Shown here one piece after another: positions 1-14,443 of a stretch of 64,000 nucleotides of DNA; within the stretch, counting starts at the first letter, position 1, and each line of letters begins with the position of its first letter. The DNA is taken from NCBI GenBank assembly GCA_026261815.1, contig JAMPIT010000510.1, positions 21,071,001 through 21,135,000 on the forward strand. The letters run 5' to 3'. The position numbers and the translations under genes were made by a program. The notes beneath the pieces are model-generated. The model saw nothing but the letters and a program-made list of their open reading frames with translations. It made no database searches and was not told the DNA's origin. This stretch comes from Monarcha castaneiventris obscurior. Taxonomy: Eukaryota; Chordata; Aves; Passeriformes; Monarchidae.

Positions 1-222
1 TCTAACAGAGGTTTAATTTTTTGTTTTCAACGAAACTCCTTTAGTCCAAAGAACAGAAGGCCTGGTTGAAATATGAAGAGATCCAAGTACATTCATATGT
101 GTGGAAAATACCTGCATGAGAACTGTAGAACAAAGAGAGTGTGTTTTATGGATTGTAATTGTTCTTATAAAAATGTATGTGTATTTCAGTAGTGGAAGCA
201 GGGATCATAAGTACTTGTGGGG

Positions 223-535
223 CTTTTGGTTTTAATTTCTTTTTTTTTGGATTTTGTTGTTCTGTTGTGGTGTGGGTTTTTTTATTTGTCGGGGGTTTTT
301 GGTTTGGGGTTTGGTTTTGGTTGCAGTGTTTTTTGGTGTTTCATTTTGGTTTTTTTAGTTTGTTTGGTTTGGGTTGTTTAGAGTTTTTTTTAAGGGTTTT
401 TGTTGGTTGGGGTTTCTTTTGGTTAGTGTTTTTTGGTTTGGTTTTTTTTGGTTGTTGTTTTTGTTTTGTTGTGGTTGGTTGGTTTTGTTTGTTTGTTTGT
501 TTTTTGGGTTGTTTGGCATTTTTTTTTTGTTAAGT
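223..535 (+). repeat. TG-rich low-complexity tract (TTTGG/GTTT-type)
   Basis: About 310 bases are built almost only of T and G on the + strand, in irregular units such as GGTTTGGGG, TTTTGG and GTTTGTTT, with very few A or C. It yields a long open frame of F, G, L, V, W and C residues, which is a composition artefact and not a protein. In the orientation of ATP8A2 the transcript would be G/U-rich here. Similar shorter tracts on the same strand lie at about 2202-2222, 6917-6975, 9805-9840 and 20205-20265. Confidence 0.85.
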
Positions 536-3500
536 AAGAACGGTGAATTTAATCTTGCAAGGAACAAACATTGCTTTACCAGAACTTGTTGCTGTCTGGT
601 ATGGAAAGTGAAGGTGTGAAGACTGGAACCAAGGTATGTAAGGAATTGGAACCGTGCCCTTTTTAGATCTTCGTCACCTGTAATTTTTTTGTTCTAAGAG
701 AACTTACATGAGCCCACAGAGATTTAAGTTGGACAGAATTCCTGCCCGTCTTCCAACTCCACTAGATCTGCAAATTGCAGAGTTCTTTCCACACCATTTT
801 AAGATGTCTGTAAGGTATGAGTGTTCACCTGTGGCTTGACTTGGGTCTGAAAAGCTTGATGAGCTCAGGCTTTTATGCAAAGTAGTTAGAGGCTAATGGG
901 AGAGAAAGCACACCACTGGGCTCAAGAGCTGATGTGCAGGTCAGACCTCCACATTTCCAACTCCACACGTGGGATTTATAGCATAGGGATACGCACACAC
1001 CACAACACAGGAACGTGCTTTTACAACTAGATCGTCCCAACACACCCACACCTCACTTCTGCTGCAAAGTGAAGACAAAATGTGTTTATAGGCACGGTAG
1101 GTCAGAAGGCAGTGCAAGTGGGTTGGAGGCATGGCAGTGATTTAAGGAAAGAGCCATGGACCTGTGCGTGTGAGCAGTGGTCTTGTCAAGCGTGTTCATA
1201 AATGTCACTTTGCTTATGAAAACGAAGTAGTGTTAAGGGAAAGCAGAACTTCAAGGGAGTTTTCTCTCTGTTTGTGAGACTTGGAGAGTTCATACAGACT
1301 GAGTTAAAGCCCATTTCCCAGAGTACAGTCTGATAGTCTGTGTTGGTTGGTAGCAGGTAACAGCTTAAAAAGGCATGTAATATTAAGGCACTGAAAGATA
1401 AAAAGACTGATGTAGTCACAGATGCGTTGATGAAAGTGGTGTGTGTCCAGCCGTGAGCTGCAGTGAGCAGAAGACACTTCAGTCAGCTGCAAGGAGGCCT
1501 GTGAACATATGGGGGTAATTTGCCTCAAGGGCAATGTTTACACAGAGTAAATGTAATAGAGGGAGAACCTGTCTGAGGAGAGTTAATTCCTGTTGCGTAT
1601 CAGCCTGGAGACCGTGCTAGAACGGGGAAGTATAGTTTTGTTTTATTGTCTTGCATCACTAGCTATTGCTCAAACCTCTGAGTACTTTGGGCCATTTCAG
1701 TTGTTTGTTTCCGTAACTTTATATTAACAGGTAGTGATCAAATTCTTCTTAAATTCATAAGGAATAGTCATAATAGACAAAACCCATCTATCTATACGTG
1801 TACGTGTGGGGTGATATGGCAAATACATGGGGCTAAAAGGATGAAGTTGTTAAATGTGTGTTGGTAACTTGTGATTGAGGAAAATATTTACAAGTACTGC
1901 AGTGTACTTAAATCAGAGAAAATTCCTTATGCTGGAATAAATGGGCACTAGCATTGTTTCATGGAGAGGACTGGCAGAGATGAAAGGTAGACAATAGGTA
2001 CCACATTATTTTAAAAATTCTTAAGGAATGGGACACAAAGCAAACAACCATATGAACTCAGTGATGAAAACAAGTGTTAAGAAATTTCAATGCAAAGCTA
2101 TTTGTGTTTAATTTTTTTTTTTTTCCACATACCAATGCACCTAAATTAAAGAAAAAGACCAAATGTAAAAAACAGAGCACTTCTTGCCTGGAAAAGATGT
2201 ATGTTTTGGTTTGGGGTTTTTTGCCATTTCATTGAAAACTATCTTTGCACTCACGGTGATCCAAAAGTCTGAACCTATCTTTGCCCCCAAGATCCCATTT
2301 TTCACCTGAGGAAAAAAAGCCCCTCACAGCTGTGTCCTACTACTGCATTAATCTGTTATTTAGCTATTACTGAAGGAACACCAAAAAAACTCAAACCCCA
2401 TCCTTTTCTAAAAGCTAAAACATTCTTGACATTTCAACTCTTGAAAAGTGTGATTTATGTTATCCTAAATCAGTCTCCTTGATACTAATCAATACTTTCT
2501 CTCAGTTTTAAAACAGGAAATAGCTTCAGTCTGTGTTTAAATCCTGCAATGTCTCATGTCATGACCTTTTAGTAGTTTGTTCCTTTTCTCCCCCTATCCC
2601 TGTTTTCCCTTCTTTTCCTTCTCACAAAGGCCCCTCAGCTTGTCTTTGGGTTTTTCCAGAACAGTGGAAGCTGTAGATATTTCAGTTCCTGCTTTAGGGT
2701 ACATGTAGCTTAGAGGTTTCCAGTGCCTGCTTTCTCACCTTCTTTGGCCTTTCCCTTTGCTTTCCTTTTCCTTTCATACCATGCTGTACTCTTCTGAACC
2801 ACTCATTTTCTCACATCCACTTCAGCCCTGGGGTATAGGCTTCTGGAAGTCTGAAAGCCTGGTGCTCCATCTGTGGGGATAATGAACTCCTTGACACCAG
2901 CTGTATAAATCTCTGTTGTAGACAGCAGTGTCAAGTCAGTAGGAGCATATGGGAGATTAGTTCTGTGTCCAGACAGGCAGCATGGGCATCCAGTGATGCT
3001 GTGCATTAGGAAGTGGAAAGCCCATATTTCCTTGTGGCATTCTGTTCAGTAATTCAGTGGTGTTAAATCCATTGCTGAAGGGATACTTGGTATCTCTCCA
3101 TTGGTTTTCATTTGTTTCATTTGGAGACCTGACAAACTATAAGTATTGAAGGACTATTAGTCTTAGCTGAGTAGACGTGTATTGAGAGAACCCTGTACAT
3201 AACTTTAACAGAACTTGGCATAATTAACAGGATCTTCTAGCAGGGGCCCAAGGGCTAAACTGGCCAGAATATCATGCTTAGCTTTTTCAGACATTGAGAA
3301 TGGGGGCTCCTGGCAGGGCAGCTGTCTGACAGGATGCTGGTGCAGTAAGGAATGCTGGTGTTAATTTATTTATTCATGTACCAGAATTAAAAGATGGCAC
3401 TGCTGCACTTTTGCTTTTTTTTTTTGTGCTAATATTTACTGTCTTTTTGAACAGAAAATGTTAAAAAAAAAGTGCAGAAGAAATGTCTGCTAACTTACTG

Positions 3501-6500
3501 TCTGCTTTATCCCTTTTTCCTTCCCTACAAGATATGTTGTGGGGATTTTTTTTTAAGAGAGCTGAGTCTCATGAGTGCTGTCCTCAAGTTCAGTTTCCTG
3601 GTTGAAAATCTGCATACGGTAATGTAATATTCTTCTCCAGGAAAGATTTTTATGGCATATGTAAATGAAATAAGACCAGCCCCTGGTGGTACTGACAGGA
3701 TGCTGAGAAGGAAGCTGACTGTGTATTAACGTGCTTGCAGCTTAGGTCATTCTCACCGAACCCTGCAGCTCTGTGAGGTTCAGCTGCTTGGTGGAGATGA
3801 CTTCTCATTCTTTCAGTGACCCTTTGTAAAATGCTGTTTCATTAATGAGAAATATTTTTTTTTACAGACATCTCTTCCCTAAACTGTGGATGATACTGAA
3901 TTGGATGTGTAATAGTTCTGTTTATACAGGCATAATTAAAGAAATGTGAGCAAGAATCCAGCCAAAATCTGGTGTAAACATTACAATGGGAATAATCACT
4001 TTCTTTTGTGATCATTGAATTGTCTGGATCAAACTGACTTCTCCATTTTTTAATCCCTTTGGGACTGGTGTGGTTTCCTTTACTTAAACTTTCAGAGAAA
4101 CTTTGATTTCTATCAATTTCTTTGTCTTAGAAATCAGGAGTTTTAGTGTGAATGGAATGACATTTCAGGAGACAGCAAACGTAACTGGAACATAGATGTG
4201 CCAAAGCTGTTTCCAGGCTTGCTGTGGCATTAGATGTGTTGCCCTTTTAAAAAGTCATCTTTTGTGCTAACAACTTGGTTTAAGTAAACTTTGTAGTTCT
4301 CTTTCCAGAACAGGAGAAAAATGATCTGGACAAAACTGATCATCAACATCTTATGTTATACTTGATGAAATGTGGTGTTAGTTGGTAGATTTCTTCCAGA
4401 ACTCATCAAGCTCCCTTATTTCACAGCTGGAAGCTTCCTTGGGATTTTGGTGCACTGAGAAGAGTATTTGTTTCCTATATTCAGGAAGCAGTAAGCTTTT
4501 TGTCTGCTCTCCATAGTGCTGTGTTGAAAGCAAAGCTGCTCACAGGTTCTTTTCCCTTTTAACAAATACATGTAGCAGAAGGAAAAATATCCTTCAGTAG
4601 AGTAATTGGTTGTTTCCCTAAGTATTCTTGTTTAGAAAGTTGGTATAATAAAGCTGAGGAACTTCAGTCAAGCAAAACAGTAGCAAAGGAGGCAAATAGG
4701 AAATTTTATGTAGCAGAAAAATCTAGTTTGTCCGATGCAAATTTTGTTGTACCAGGTATAGGTTGAAGAGTCCTTTGACATCTATTCAGATGGAGTAATG
4801 ATCATTCAAACCAATGACCTAGAAGCCTTTCAGTTCTCTAGTGGTGCCCAACATTTTGTTATAGAATACTTCTGGAACAGTTTATAATGAGATACTTGCA
4901 GGCCACATGTTCTGAGTATCCTCTGCCTTGTACCAGAACTGCTGCCCTCTCATTCTTCTCTCCTGTAAGTGGTGACTCCTACCCCTCATCTGATCAGGTG
5001 AGCACGATGCATTTGAGCCACACAGTGTATTTGCTGTTAGCATTCACTTCAAGTAAGAATAAAGGTATTATCTGGGATAATTGGTAAAATACTGTTTTAA
5101 TGTTTTTGCTGATTTTGAGATTGCTTTTTATGTTAAAGGATAACTTAAGAATGGTTAAGGGGAAATACTTGGTGTCTTTTTGCATGTATGTGATGTCTGA
5201 CTGAGTCCTTGCAGGGGAAAATCTTGGTGTAATTAGATCTTTGTTATCCTCTCCTGTGAGAGCTCCTTGAGATGTTGCTCTCTATCCCTTTGTGTTTCCT
5301 GTTTGCTTTGCCTTCTGGAAGTGTGTTAGCTCAAATAGGTGTTTAAGACAACTGCCACCCAAGAAGCAAAGGAACAAAAGTATCAGAAAATACCTAAGTA
5401 CATGGAAAAATAATTTAATTCTCCTTGTTAGCTGTCTGAAGTTTCAGGAGTAGTGGTAGCTGTGCTTTATTACTTTTCTCCTATGTTTTTCATTTCTTGA
5501 GAAGGTTTCCTTAGTACTAATGGCTAAAGTCTGTTAAAGGCTGATTATTCTTTTAAAAACGTTCCATTGCTGTTGCACGTCCTTCTTGTCTCTCACTGCT
5601 GAATTAAAGAAGCAGCTGTGGTATACATGCAATGAAATGGAATTAGGTAGTTTCATTCTCTTTGTAGCTGATGATTTAATTAAAATTGTTTTCTTGGGAT
5701 ATTTTTGTTACTATCTATATTATGTTGTCATAAGATTAGATTCTTAAAAGTTGCTGCAGCCTTCAAGTGTCTCATTTACAACTGAAGAGTTACTGAAACC
5801 TAGAATAGAACAGTAGCAAAAGGGACCCTGCAACACAGAAGTTTAATAACTGACCTATGCTCTGCCAGATATGGAAGAGGCAAAATATGAGGTAAGGAGA
5901 TGATAGATAAACCATATGAATCCAGAGGTTTTGTGAAAAGGCTGGCTTTCCTCTTTTGTGAACAGCCCCTTCTCAGAAAGACATACAAAATAAGAGTAGA
6001 AAAAGAAACCAGGTTCACAAATACTGCAACTTTTCAAAATTTCCTTATATGTTTAACTTCTTTCAAGTTGCTATATGCTGCCAGTTGTAACTGATTTATT
6101 TTTGCCTAGAAGAAAAACGTGTAGCAAAGTAGGCTTCTCACTGTCAGGATTTCCCTTCAAAGTGGTAAGGGGTAGTTACAAGCTGCTATGCAGTCCACTG
6201 CAGTTCTGCAATTCACTGCACAAATTGCTGTCTAGTTCATTGCAGTTCTAGAAGTAGAAGGTGAGCTGGATTGCAGCTTTTCTCTTCCATGAGGTTTTTA
6301 GTAGGATATCTCCAAACTTTATGGATAATATTGCAGTATAGCTGTTCTTTAACTAGTGGTAAATCCATTTAGAAACTTACATTTGCTGTAGTTGTCAGCT
6401 AATGATCTTAAGCCTGCTTTTCCTATGTGAATGTCAGTGTTGGACCAGACCCAATCTAATCCAGTTTTTGGTTTTAAACAGTGGCCAGTAGTGACTGCCT

Positions 6501-6914
6501 TGGGAATGTGTGTATAATTAGTGAATGAAACCTCTGTTGCCAGCAGCTATATCTGCATCTTGTTTTCATAATCCTTCACTGATCTTTTTTCGTTCATAGA
6601 TTTTAAATCTTTTTCTCTGAATGTGTTTAATCTCAATTAGAGATTAGTCTGTAATCTCAGCCTGGACAGAGGGTGTTATGTACGGTGTAGAGGAAGTATT
6701 TTCTTTTCCTTTTAAATCTCCCTGGTAATTTAATTGGATGCCATCAAGTTCTTGCATTTGAAGAAGTTAAGAATAATCACACCCTGACTGCTTTTCTTCC
6801 CCTTCTTCCTCCTCATCAAATATGCCTTCCATATATTGACTTTCAGTTGACTTTTTAAGACAGAGGGTCCTTGTTTGAAAAGACTTTCACATTTTTGTTC
6901 TTCCCCACTTCCCT

Positions 6915-6976
6915 TTCTTTTTTTGTTTGTTGGTTTGGTTTTGGGATTTGGTTTGGTTTGGGTTTTTTTTTTTCCT
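6915..6976 (+). repeat. Short TTTGG-type low-complexity tract
   Basis: About 60 bases of T and G in TTTGG and GTTT units, ending in a T run. It is the same kind as the larger tract near the left end of the window and has the same strand polarity. Confidence 0.7.
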
Positions 6977-9900
6977 TTCATTTCTGGTTTGTTTTATCTG
7001 ATTGAGAGAAAAGGGCTGCCACTAAAGAGTAGGATACACAATGGATTTATGCATTTGTATAATGGAGACTTTTGTCATTTATATTTTGTGGGTTTATAAA
7101 GTTGTCTTTATGGACCTAGGTGAGCAATTTCCTTACACGGAACTGAGATTCCTAGATCAGAAGTATGATTCATTCCAAAGCCTTGCATAACAACTGAAGT
7201 GCTGAAGGCCTGTAAACATATGGCTTCTAGCTGGTCACCTCCAAGGTGAGATCAGGACTGAGATTAATGAGTAGCTGTTATGCCTGAATTTGCCTGAGAT
7301 GCGTGAAATAGGCCTCCATATGTGTAGATACTTTTAAAGAATGTCTTTGGTGTGCATTCTGAAGGCAGCACATGAAGCAGGCTTAAGCAAAGTGTCCTCT
7401 TCAGACTCTGGGAGTTTAAAACCAAATCTTTTCCCCTCCTCCCGCCTGCCTGAAATCAAGTTTAGGTAAAAATGCTCCTCATCTCCCATTGTGCCTCTTG
7501 AAGAAGATAGAACAGTGGATCTTGATTTCTAAATCATATTCCTGTTGTTGTGTATACCAGTTATCCTGAGAGGAAAATGTCTTCCTCTCCTCTAGCTTTA
7601 CACCTTTCCCCTGAAGTGGACTTAGTAATGTCCGTACCTAAAGAAACAATTCATTTATCCTTTTGTGGTTTGTTCATCTGGGACATGGTCAGTTAAATAT
7701 AACCAGAGATTTGTTTTCCTAGCAGTTAAATAACTTCCAATTAGAGAATACACATCAGGGAAGAAAAAAAAATAAATAAAGACATTGTGCTGAACTGTGG
7801 AAGGGTAGAACATAACACATTTCAGCCAGATTTTGTACTACTTGTGGTACACTTGAAAGAGTCAGACACCATTGGTTCAGATTTATTTTTGTCTGTGTGT
7901 CTTAGTGTTCTTCTGTAAACACTACAGCAGCTTAGCAGAAAAACAGAGTATCAGGACTAGTGGAAAGTCGAAGATGTCTTCCCTAAAGTAATGCCAGAGA
8001 AGTCTGTCACTGGAACCTCCCCAGTGAAAGGATGTTAAAAGAAAGGTGAGTCAGTGAAATGGAAGAAAGAAGAAGGAATTGTAAGCAGCATAAAAAGGGA
8101 AGTGGGAGGTCATGTTTGTTTTCTCTAATTATGATTTCAGGAGAGTAACTGGCTGCAAAATTAGTTAATTATCTTGTGTTTATTGTAAACTCCTACGCTT
8201 TTTCTGAAGACACCAGAAGTGCTTTTCCTTCATAAATCAAGTTAAATCAAAGAGCTTTCATTATATTACAGAGCTCTATAAATTGATGTCACAACTTGAG
8301 AAAAACACTTTTATCTGCAAGCACTTAAGAACACTGCCACTTTCAGAACCATGCAAGACATTAGTAGCTGGCTTGTTCAACTCCTTTCAGCTTTCATGCT
8401 GACACATACCATATTGAAGACATGGGTTGTTTGTATAATACTTGGTTTGATCTTTTTTCGTGGTGCTTTCAGTACTGTTGAATCAATCAAAGGAAGTTAT
8501 TGCTCTGTTGGGCATTAGCATACATTTAGATATTTCTGCATTAAGAGCTGTTCACAGAGGAAAAGGCTTTTATGTCAAAAGGAGAGTAAATAGTATGACT
8601 GCCGCTGCTTTGAGCTGTGCTGTTACTTCTGACCCACATGTATTTGAAAGAGAGCCTGTTTGTACTAGCAATTATTCCAGTTTGGGCCACGTTGTTGTGA
8701 AAGGGTCCCTCCTCTCTCTCATCTTTTTGCATTTTCAATTCCTTTAGTTTTTAGCAACTGTGTGAATGCTACAGATGGGGAAAGGGATCTCGGTGGCTCT
8801 TGTGATGGTTTGCTTCATTCACTGATTAGCATGCACAACTGAGTTGACTTCTTTATCTCCTGCTGCACAATCTACTGGGAATAGTAATGCTAAGACAGTT
8901 GCTAATGCTGAATATTCATAATTTGTGCATGACACGTGGATGTAACTTCCCTTGGAAACTTTTTCACATAAACTTATTGGGAGAATCCAGTTCTACAGAG
9001 GACCGATTAATCATCTGGACCTTATTCAAGCCTCATTAAATTCCATGAAGGATTAGTTTTTTGACTGGGTTTGTAGTGATTACTGTCGGCTACTAAATTG
9101 AGTAAAGAGCCACTTAAAATGCATCTGGGCCTCTCCTAATGTCTTATGCTGTTTTATAAATGTCACAGATAAGTAGTGAAGCACAGGAAGGGATAGAAAG
9201 GAATAAAAGTGTGTCTGAGATATAAAAGGCTGGGAAATGTTATTGTAGAAGTTAGCATTTACTATGATAATTATGGCCCAATGCAATTAAAAAAGGTTTT
9301 GTTCTTGAACTCTCTGTCTTTTGGTCAGCCTTGTAAATATATGTGACATTGCATTTAGGAAGACTTCAATTCAAATACATATGCTTAAGTTTCATAGAAA
9401 AATAAGGCTAACAGTGAGTTTTCAGTTCTACTGCTTATTCCTGCTCAGTTTTTTTAAATTGTAAGAATTGGATCTAGGTCTCATTTTCCTTTATCTAGAA
9501 AAGGTAAGGGAAAGAAATTAGAAATGTCTGTTACTACAAGGTCTTTCTTTGAGAAGTAGGTTATGATCAGACCTTATGAACTAATGAGATGAAAATGTTA
9601 ATTTTTGATAGATTTGGAAATAGTAATGTGGAGAGTGCTAAAAGTGTAAGTATTTGAGACCTGACCATCTTGCAAACAATCTTTCCCATGTGGAACTTTT
9701 TTGCTGGATCAGAGCAGTTTCTGTTGAGTCTACACTGGCTGTCTAGCTTTCTCAGGAGATATGTTTATTTCTTCTGTTGGACTGGCTTTTACGCCAGCTA
9801 GGTCTTTTTGGTTTGGGTTGGTTTTTCTTGTTTTTTTTTACGGAAAAGTCTGTGGCATAAAAATAACCAGGAAATTTTATAGTGTCTGCCCAAAGAACAG

Positions 9901-10599
9901 TTAAGTTAAAAGTTGCCAAGTCTAATGCATTCACTGCCAAAATACAAAAATTTCAAGTTATAGAAATTATGCGCAAAGTTATTTTTAAAGGACTTCAATA
10001 CCAGTGGGTTATTCAGGCAAGAGAAAGGGAGTGATTGTGATGGTGCTGATGGATGAGGAAAAGGCAAGGCTGGCAGGAGAAGACCGTTTACCTGGGGAAG
10101 ATGCTCCAATAACATGGGATGACGACTACATGCAGGGGAAGGAGACGAGGTCACTTCTCTTACTGCAGTGCCCAGGTATGCTGCGTCTCACTGGAGACCT
10201 TCAGCACACAAGGCAGCACGTGTGCTAAGTGTGCTTGTGTGAAACCCAGGCCTCGCTGTGTGACAGAATCACATGGGAACCTCTTCAGGGACTGTTTCAG
10301 TCTTTTAGTAGGAAAGAGCCTCCATTGTCACTAAACTGAGATTTCAGGTACAGGTCTAGGTTTTTTCAATCTGTGGCCATTGGCCTGTGTTTCATTGTTT
10401 GATGTGACAGGAAATTCTTCAGGTTACTCCATGTTATGCAGCAATACAATGCTGTTGTTAAACTTCCCCTTACCTGCACAAGCCCCGGTGACACAACCTC
10501 CTCTTACATGTTAGGTATTTTAGACCCCAGACCATCTAAAGTAATTCTCTGCTGGGCTCTTTAAAGTAGTATAGATGTTACCTTGCCTGCGCTGAGGAC

Positions 10600-11110
10600 A
10601 GGACTGATAATAACTTGTGTCTCAGTCCTGGTCACTCTTGTGTCCTGGGTCACCTCCTAGTTCATGGTGTATCTTGATCACACTAAAAGTGTTTTTCTGG
10701 CTCACGCTGAATCCAATGCCCACCATAACCAGGTTATGGACTGAGCATTTCCAAGCTTGCACTAGTACATGGGGTTATTCTTTTCCAAGATATGGAGCTT
10801 TGTCCTTCTCTGTCTGAACTCTCTGAGGTGTGTTTGCTCAGTCCCTGATTTTCTGAAGGTTCCTTTCAGTAACAGCCCTTTGGTTCCTTGTAATCCAGTC
10901 CCCCTAGTTATGCATCCTCTTCAGACTTGCTGAGGTTATCCCTTTTGTCAGCATCTGGGTTACTGATGATGTTGAGCAGGATGGAACCTCATGGTACCTC
11001 TCACTGTTGTCGCGTTGACGCTGAATGTTTGACCTTATTCCTGTGAACTATATTCTATACAAAGTATGATGTGTTAGTTATGTCTCTAATACATTAAAAA
11101 CCGTTGGGTC
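10600..11110 (-). mobile_element. Degraded CR1-type LINE fragment (antisense)
   Basis: Read on the minus strand, the stretch resembles the reverse-transcriptase part of CR1 elements. The + strand shows the pattern usual for antisense CR1: a 'cttgctgagg' block near 10930, then a 'ttactgatgatgttgagcag' block near 10965, then a block ending 'ggtacctctcact'. These match the places where younger antisense CR1 copies have their conserved words. Frames are broken by many stops, so this is an old dead copy. The match was made from memory of the family and both borders are approximate. Confidence 0.45.
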
Positions 11111-14100
11111 TTCATGTAGACTAATTGCTCTGCCCTGAACCAACACGTTGGCTTGTGTTTGCTGTGTTATTTGTACTGAACAAGGTGAATATGAATAAAA
11201 TCTGTACCCCTAAAAATTAAATGGCAGGGCATCTACAGTACTATTATACCCATGTGCATGTAGAGAAGAAGCAGTTTTTTCTGTTCTGTGTAAATTATTT
11301 GGATTGTTTTTACATTCAAAAAATTTAGGAATTTACTTTTTTTGGCATTCAATCTGTTTTTACAGGCTTTTTAAATCCAAATTGTTAGCTTTGATTTTTA
11401 AGTCACAGTCAAGTATGAGTTTAAAGGTTATTAGTAGTTTGTGATCTTGATGGTTTTCAATTATACTCACAGGAGAGTTGCTCATATAATCTCTCTCCAT
11501 CTTCATGAAATGAGTGTTTGGAACACTTTCATGTTAGGTTAGAGTAGCTGTAACCTCCTGGAGTTTTGTGGTTTTGATTATACCTTGCACATCACTGCCA
11601 GCAAACCTCTGGCAAGGCTACTGTGACCCTGTTTGGAGAAACACGGAGTAGAGAATTGTATAGATGTGTACAAAGTGTAATCACTTTTTAAACCTTATTT
11701 TAATAAGAGGTAGTGCCCTGAAGGTGTGTGCTGGTAGCCCAGCAAGACAGCAGAGCCTCTTTGGCTGTGCCAAGTGAAGTCTTACAATTCTCATATGCAG
11801 TTGTCATCACCCAAACAATTGGCACATCTTATTTTAGGAGGTTTCAGATCAGCCTCTTGTGTATTGCCCCCATCGGTCCCCCTCTGCCCCCCAGGCTCTC
11901 AGGCTCAGTTTGTTTAAAGGTGTTAGGTACATACCTTGTATCCTGCAGTGTAGGCCAGCTTGTAGAAGGCATTCATTATATGTCTACTGAGGCTGTTGAA
12001 TTTGAGCACTTTTCACATTACCACATCTCTGTTCTGCTTCTGTGATGTATCTTAAGATCTTGCTTTCCAGTTGCCAGGCCATATTTGAACGTGGGGCTCA
12101 TTTTTTACCTCAATACCTGTTTGGCTGTAGGATTTTTCAGTGTGTTGTATTTGAAAATGCATTGCTGTTACTTGAATTTTGCCAGTGTGTGAAACATATA
12201 ACCTTATCAACTTTTGATGTATCATAAAGAGATTTAAGTGAACTTAGGCTTCCAAATCTTAGCTTTTAACTAAAAATAAAATGTACTGTGTAAATTGACA
12301 GTTGACTGCATGCTGCTACAAAAGCCATATTATTAAGTCAGGTGTGCGTGCACAGGCTCTAAGCTGTTCTCTAGACAGAAATTACTGTAAGCTGACCTGC
12401 TTTTCATGGCTGGATTTAAAAAAGAAAGCATCAGCTTAGCTGTACTGATATGCTGTGGTACATATGAAGAGTATCCTATCTAACTCACAAAAGCTGCTTT
12501 TTTCTTTCCTATAGAGCCCACGAGTTTTTCAGCATGGACAACTCATCATTTTTCCTCCCAGGTTTTTTGCTTCTAATCTTGCTTGAGTCATGAAGAGCGT
12601 CAGTGAATACAGTTCAACGTCTAGCAATTCCTTTTTTGTCTCAATTTTTAGGGTATCTTTTTAAGGAGATGTTTCATGTGGTCTGGCTTATTTAGCTCTT
12701 CAAGTTGTAGCTGAGGCTATGGGTGATCTAGGTGTTACATTAGCAACAAATAATGAAGTAGCTCTGTCTGATACTTCAAATTCTGTTGAGATTTATGACT
12801 TGGATGCGGTCAAATTCAGTATTACTCTGGCACTAATGGTCTGAAGAAGCCCAGCGCTTAAAAATCGTTGTAGCAGTGGGAGAACAACTCTTTTCTAAGG
12901 TTGATACGGTAAAGAAGTGGATATGGAAGAACTGTGCTCTCCTCTGGCCCCAGTAATGTGCTGGTACTTCACGCTGCCTATCAGTTGCCCCGCAGTTCAC
13001 CTTAAAAGACCATGAGTTAATAGGAAAGGGCTCATTGCAATGCTTGCTGAAATGTTTCCAAGCTGGTTTTCTGTCCAGGAAAGAAGATCCTTTAAGGCAA
13101 TGGCCTTCTGCCGGCTTTCAGGAGAAAGTTGACATAAAGGCACCTATTTTCTCTATCTGTTTCAAAGATCCTTATGTATAATTATTCCTACGTCTATCTT
13201 TATTCCCTTAAGTAAAAGGAGTGGTGGAAGGCATGACTCCTCTTGGCGACTTAGTACTAACTAAGCATGTCCTGTGAAACATGGACATATATGTTAGCAG
13301 CATTTTGTGTTCTTTTTGTAAAGATGAAGATGTTTGATGTTCTGAAGACCTGGCTCCTAGTTTTGAATTCTTAGCCTAACTCAGGAAGCAAAATTGTTGG
13401 CCTAGTTTGTTATATTAAGCAAAATATTTTTGCTTTTTTTGACTGTCTGTACTCCATGCAGCACAGTCTTGTGTTAAGCTCTGTCTGTACTGGTATGAGT
13501 GATCCTGTGGTTAGGAATCTGGATGAGAAACTAAAAGTCATATGTGGAAAAGAAAAGTAGTGCTGAGAGTTGAGTCACATTCGGGAAATCAAAGCTGCAA
13601 TTTCTTTGATGCAATTTTTGTCAAAACTCTTGATGATCCCTTTCAGCAAGAGCAAGGTGGCCAGCTTGGAGCTTTCAAGGGACATAATTCTGAAGTCAAG
13701 ACAAGTTTGGGAAAAAAGAGGGAATTGAGTTTTTTGAGGCTTTTCCTTGTGTGTTAAACATTTCACGCTGTGTATATATACACTGTTAATAAGAGCTCTG
13801 AGGAGCAGGTATTGACACTGGACGGTGTGTGTTCATCATGTACTATGGAAGTACTCCCTGACTGCACCAAAATGCCTGCACAAGCTCCTGGAGACAGTGT
13901 GCTCAGGCAGTGTGGCAGAGGTGAGAGTGGACCAGCTTGGCCTCCTCTTGCCCGGCAGTTGCCCACACTATGGCAGTGAGAGGTGTGCCTATGCCTTGTG
14001 TGACAGCCTGTGATGCGCAGCTTCGGTTTCACGTGCTCTCCTCTGCAGCAGAGTCCTCATCCTTGGAAGGTGCTTGGCAATCACGGGTGCAGGGGACCAG

Positions 14101-14438
14101 TGTGTGTTGTGTTCACTCTGCCATCTGTTCTTCTGTTTTGCTCTTACAGAGGCAGCTGCTACTTATCAGTGTTGTTTTCACAAACCACAGGCCACTTTTG
14201 TGTCTTAAACAAGAAACATGTATATCTTGAATATTTTGTGTTTGAGGATTACAGATTGCCATAGAATGTGGCTCTGTTGATGGCTGGCCATGTGCAGAGA
14301 TGCTATTACTGTATCTTCCTGATGTAAATTTGGTCATATTAATTTAGAGTATAGGTGATGGCTGAAGACTACAAAAGCACCCCCTTACCCTGGATCTGTA
14401 TTTTAATGCTGTGATTTAACCATGGGCTTAGTGAGTAA

Positions 14439-14443
14439 CTGAC
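14439..14443. repeat. Target-site duplication of the solo LTR, left copy (CTGAC)
   Basis: The five bases directly before the LTR's TG terminus are repeated exactly at 15137-15141, directly after its CA terminus. A 5-bp duplication is typical of integration by ERVL-like and some other retroviral integrases. Confidence 0.8.

Noticed and set aside
177..533. 118-codon open frame rich in F, G, V, L, W and C
   Set aside because: It is the translation of a TG-rich low-complexity tract, with no domain and no gene context.
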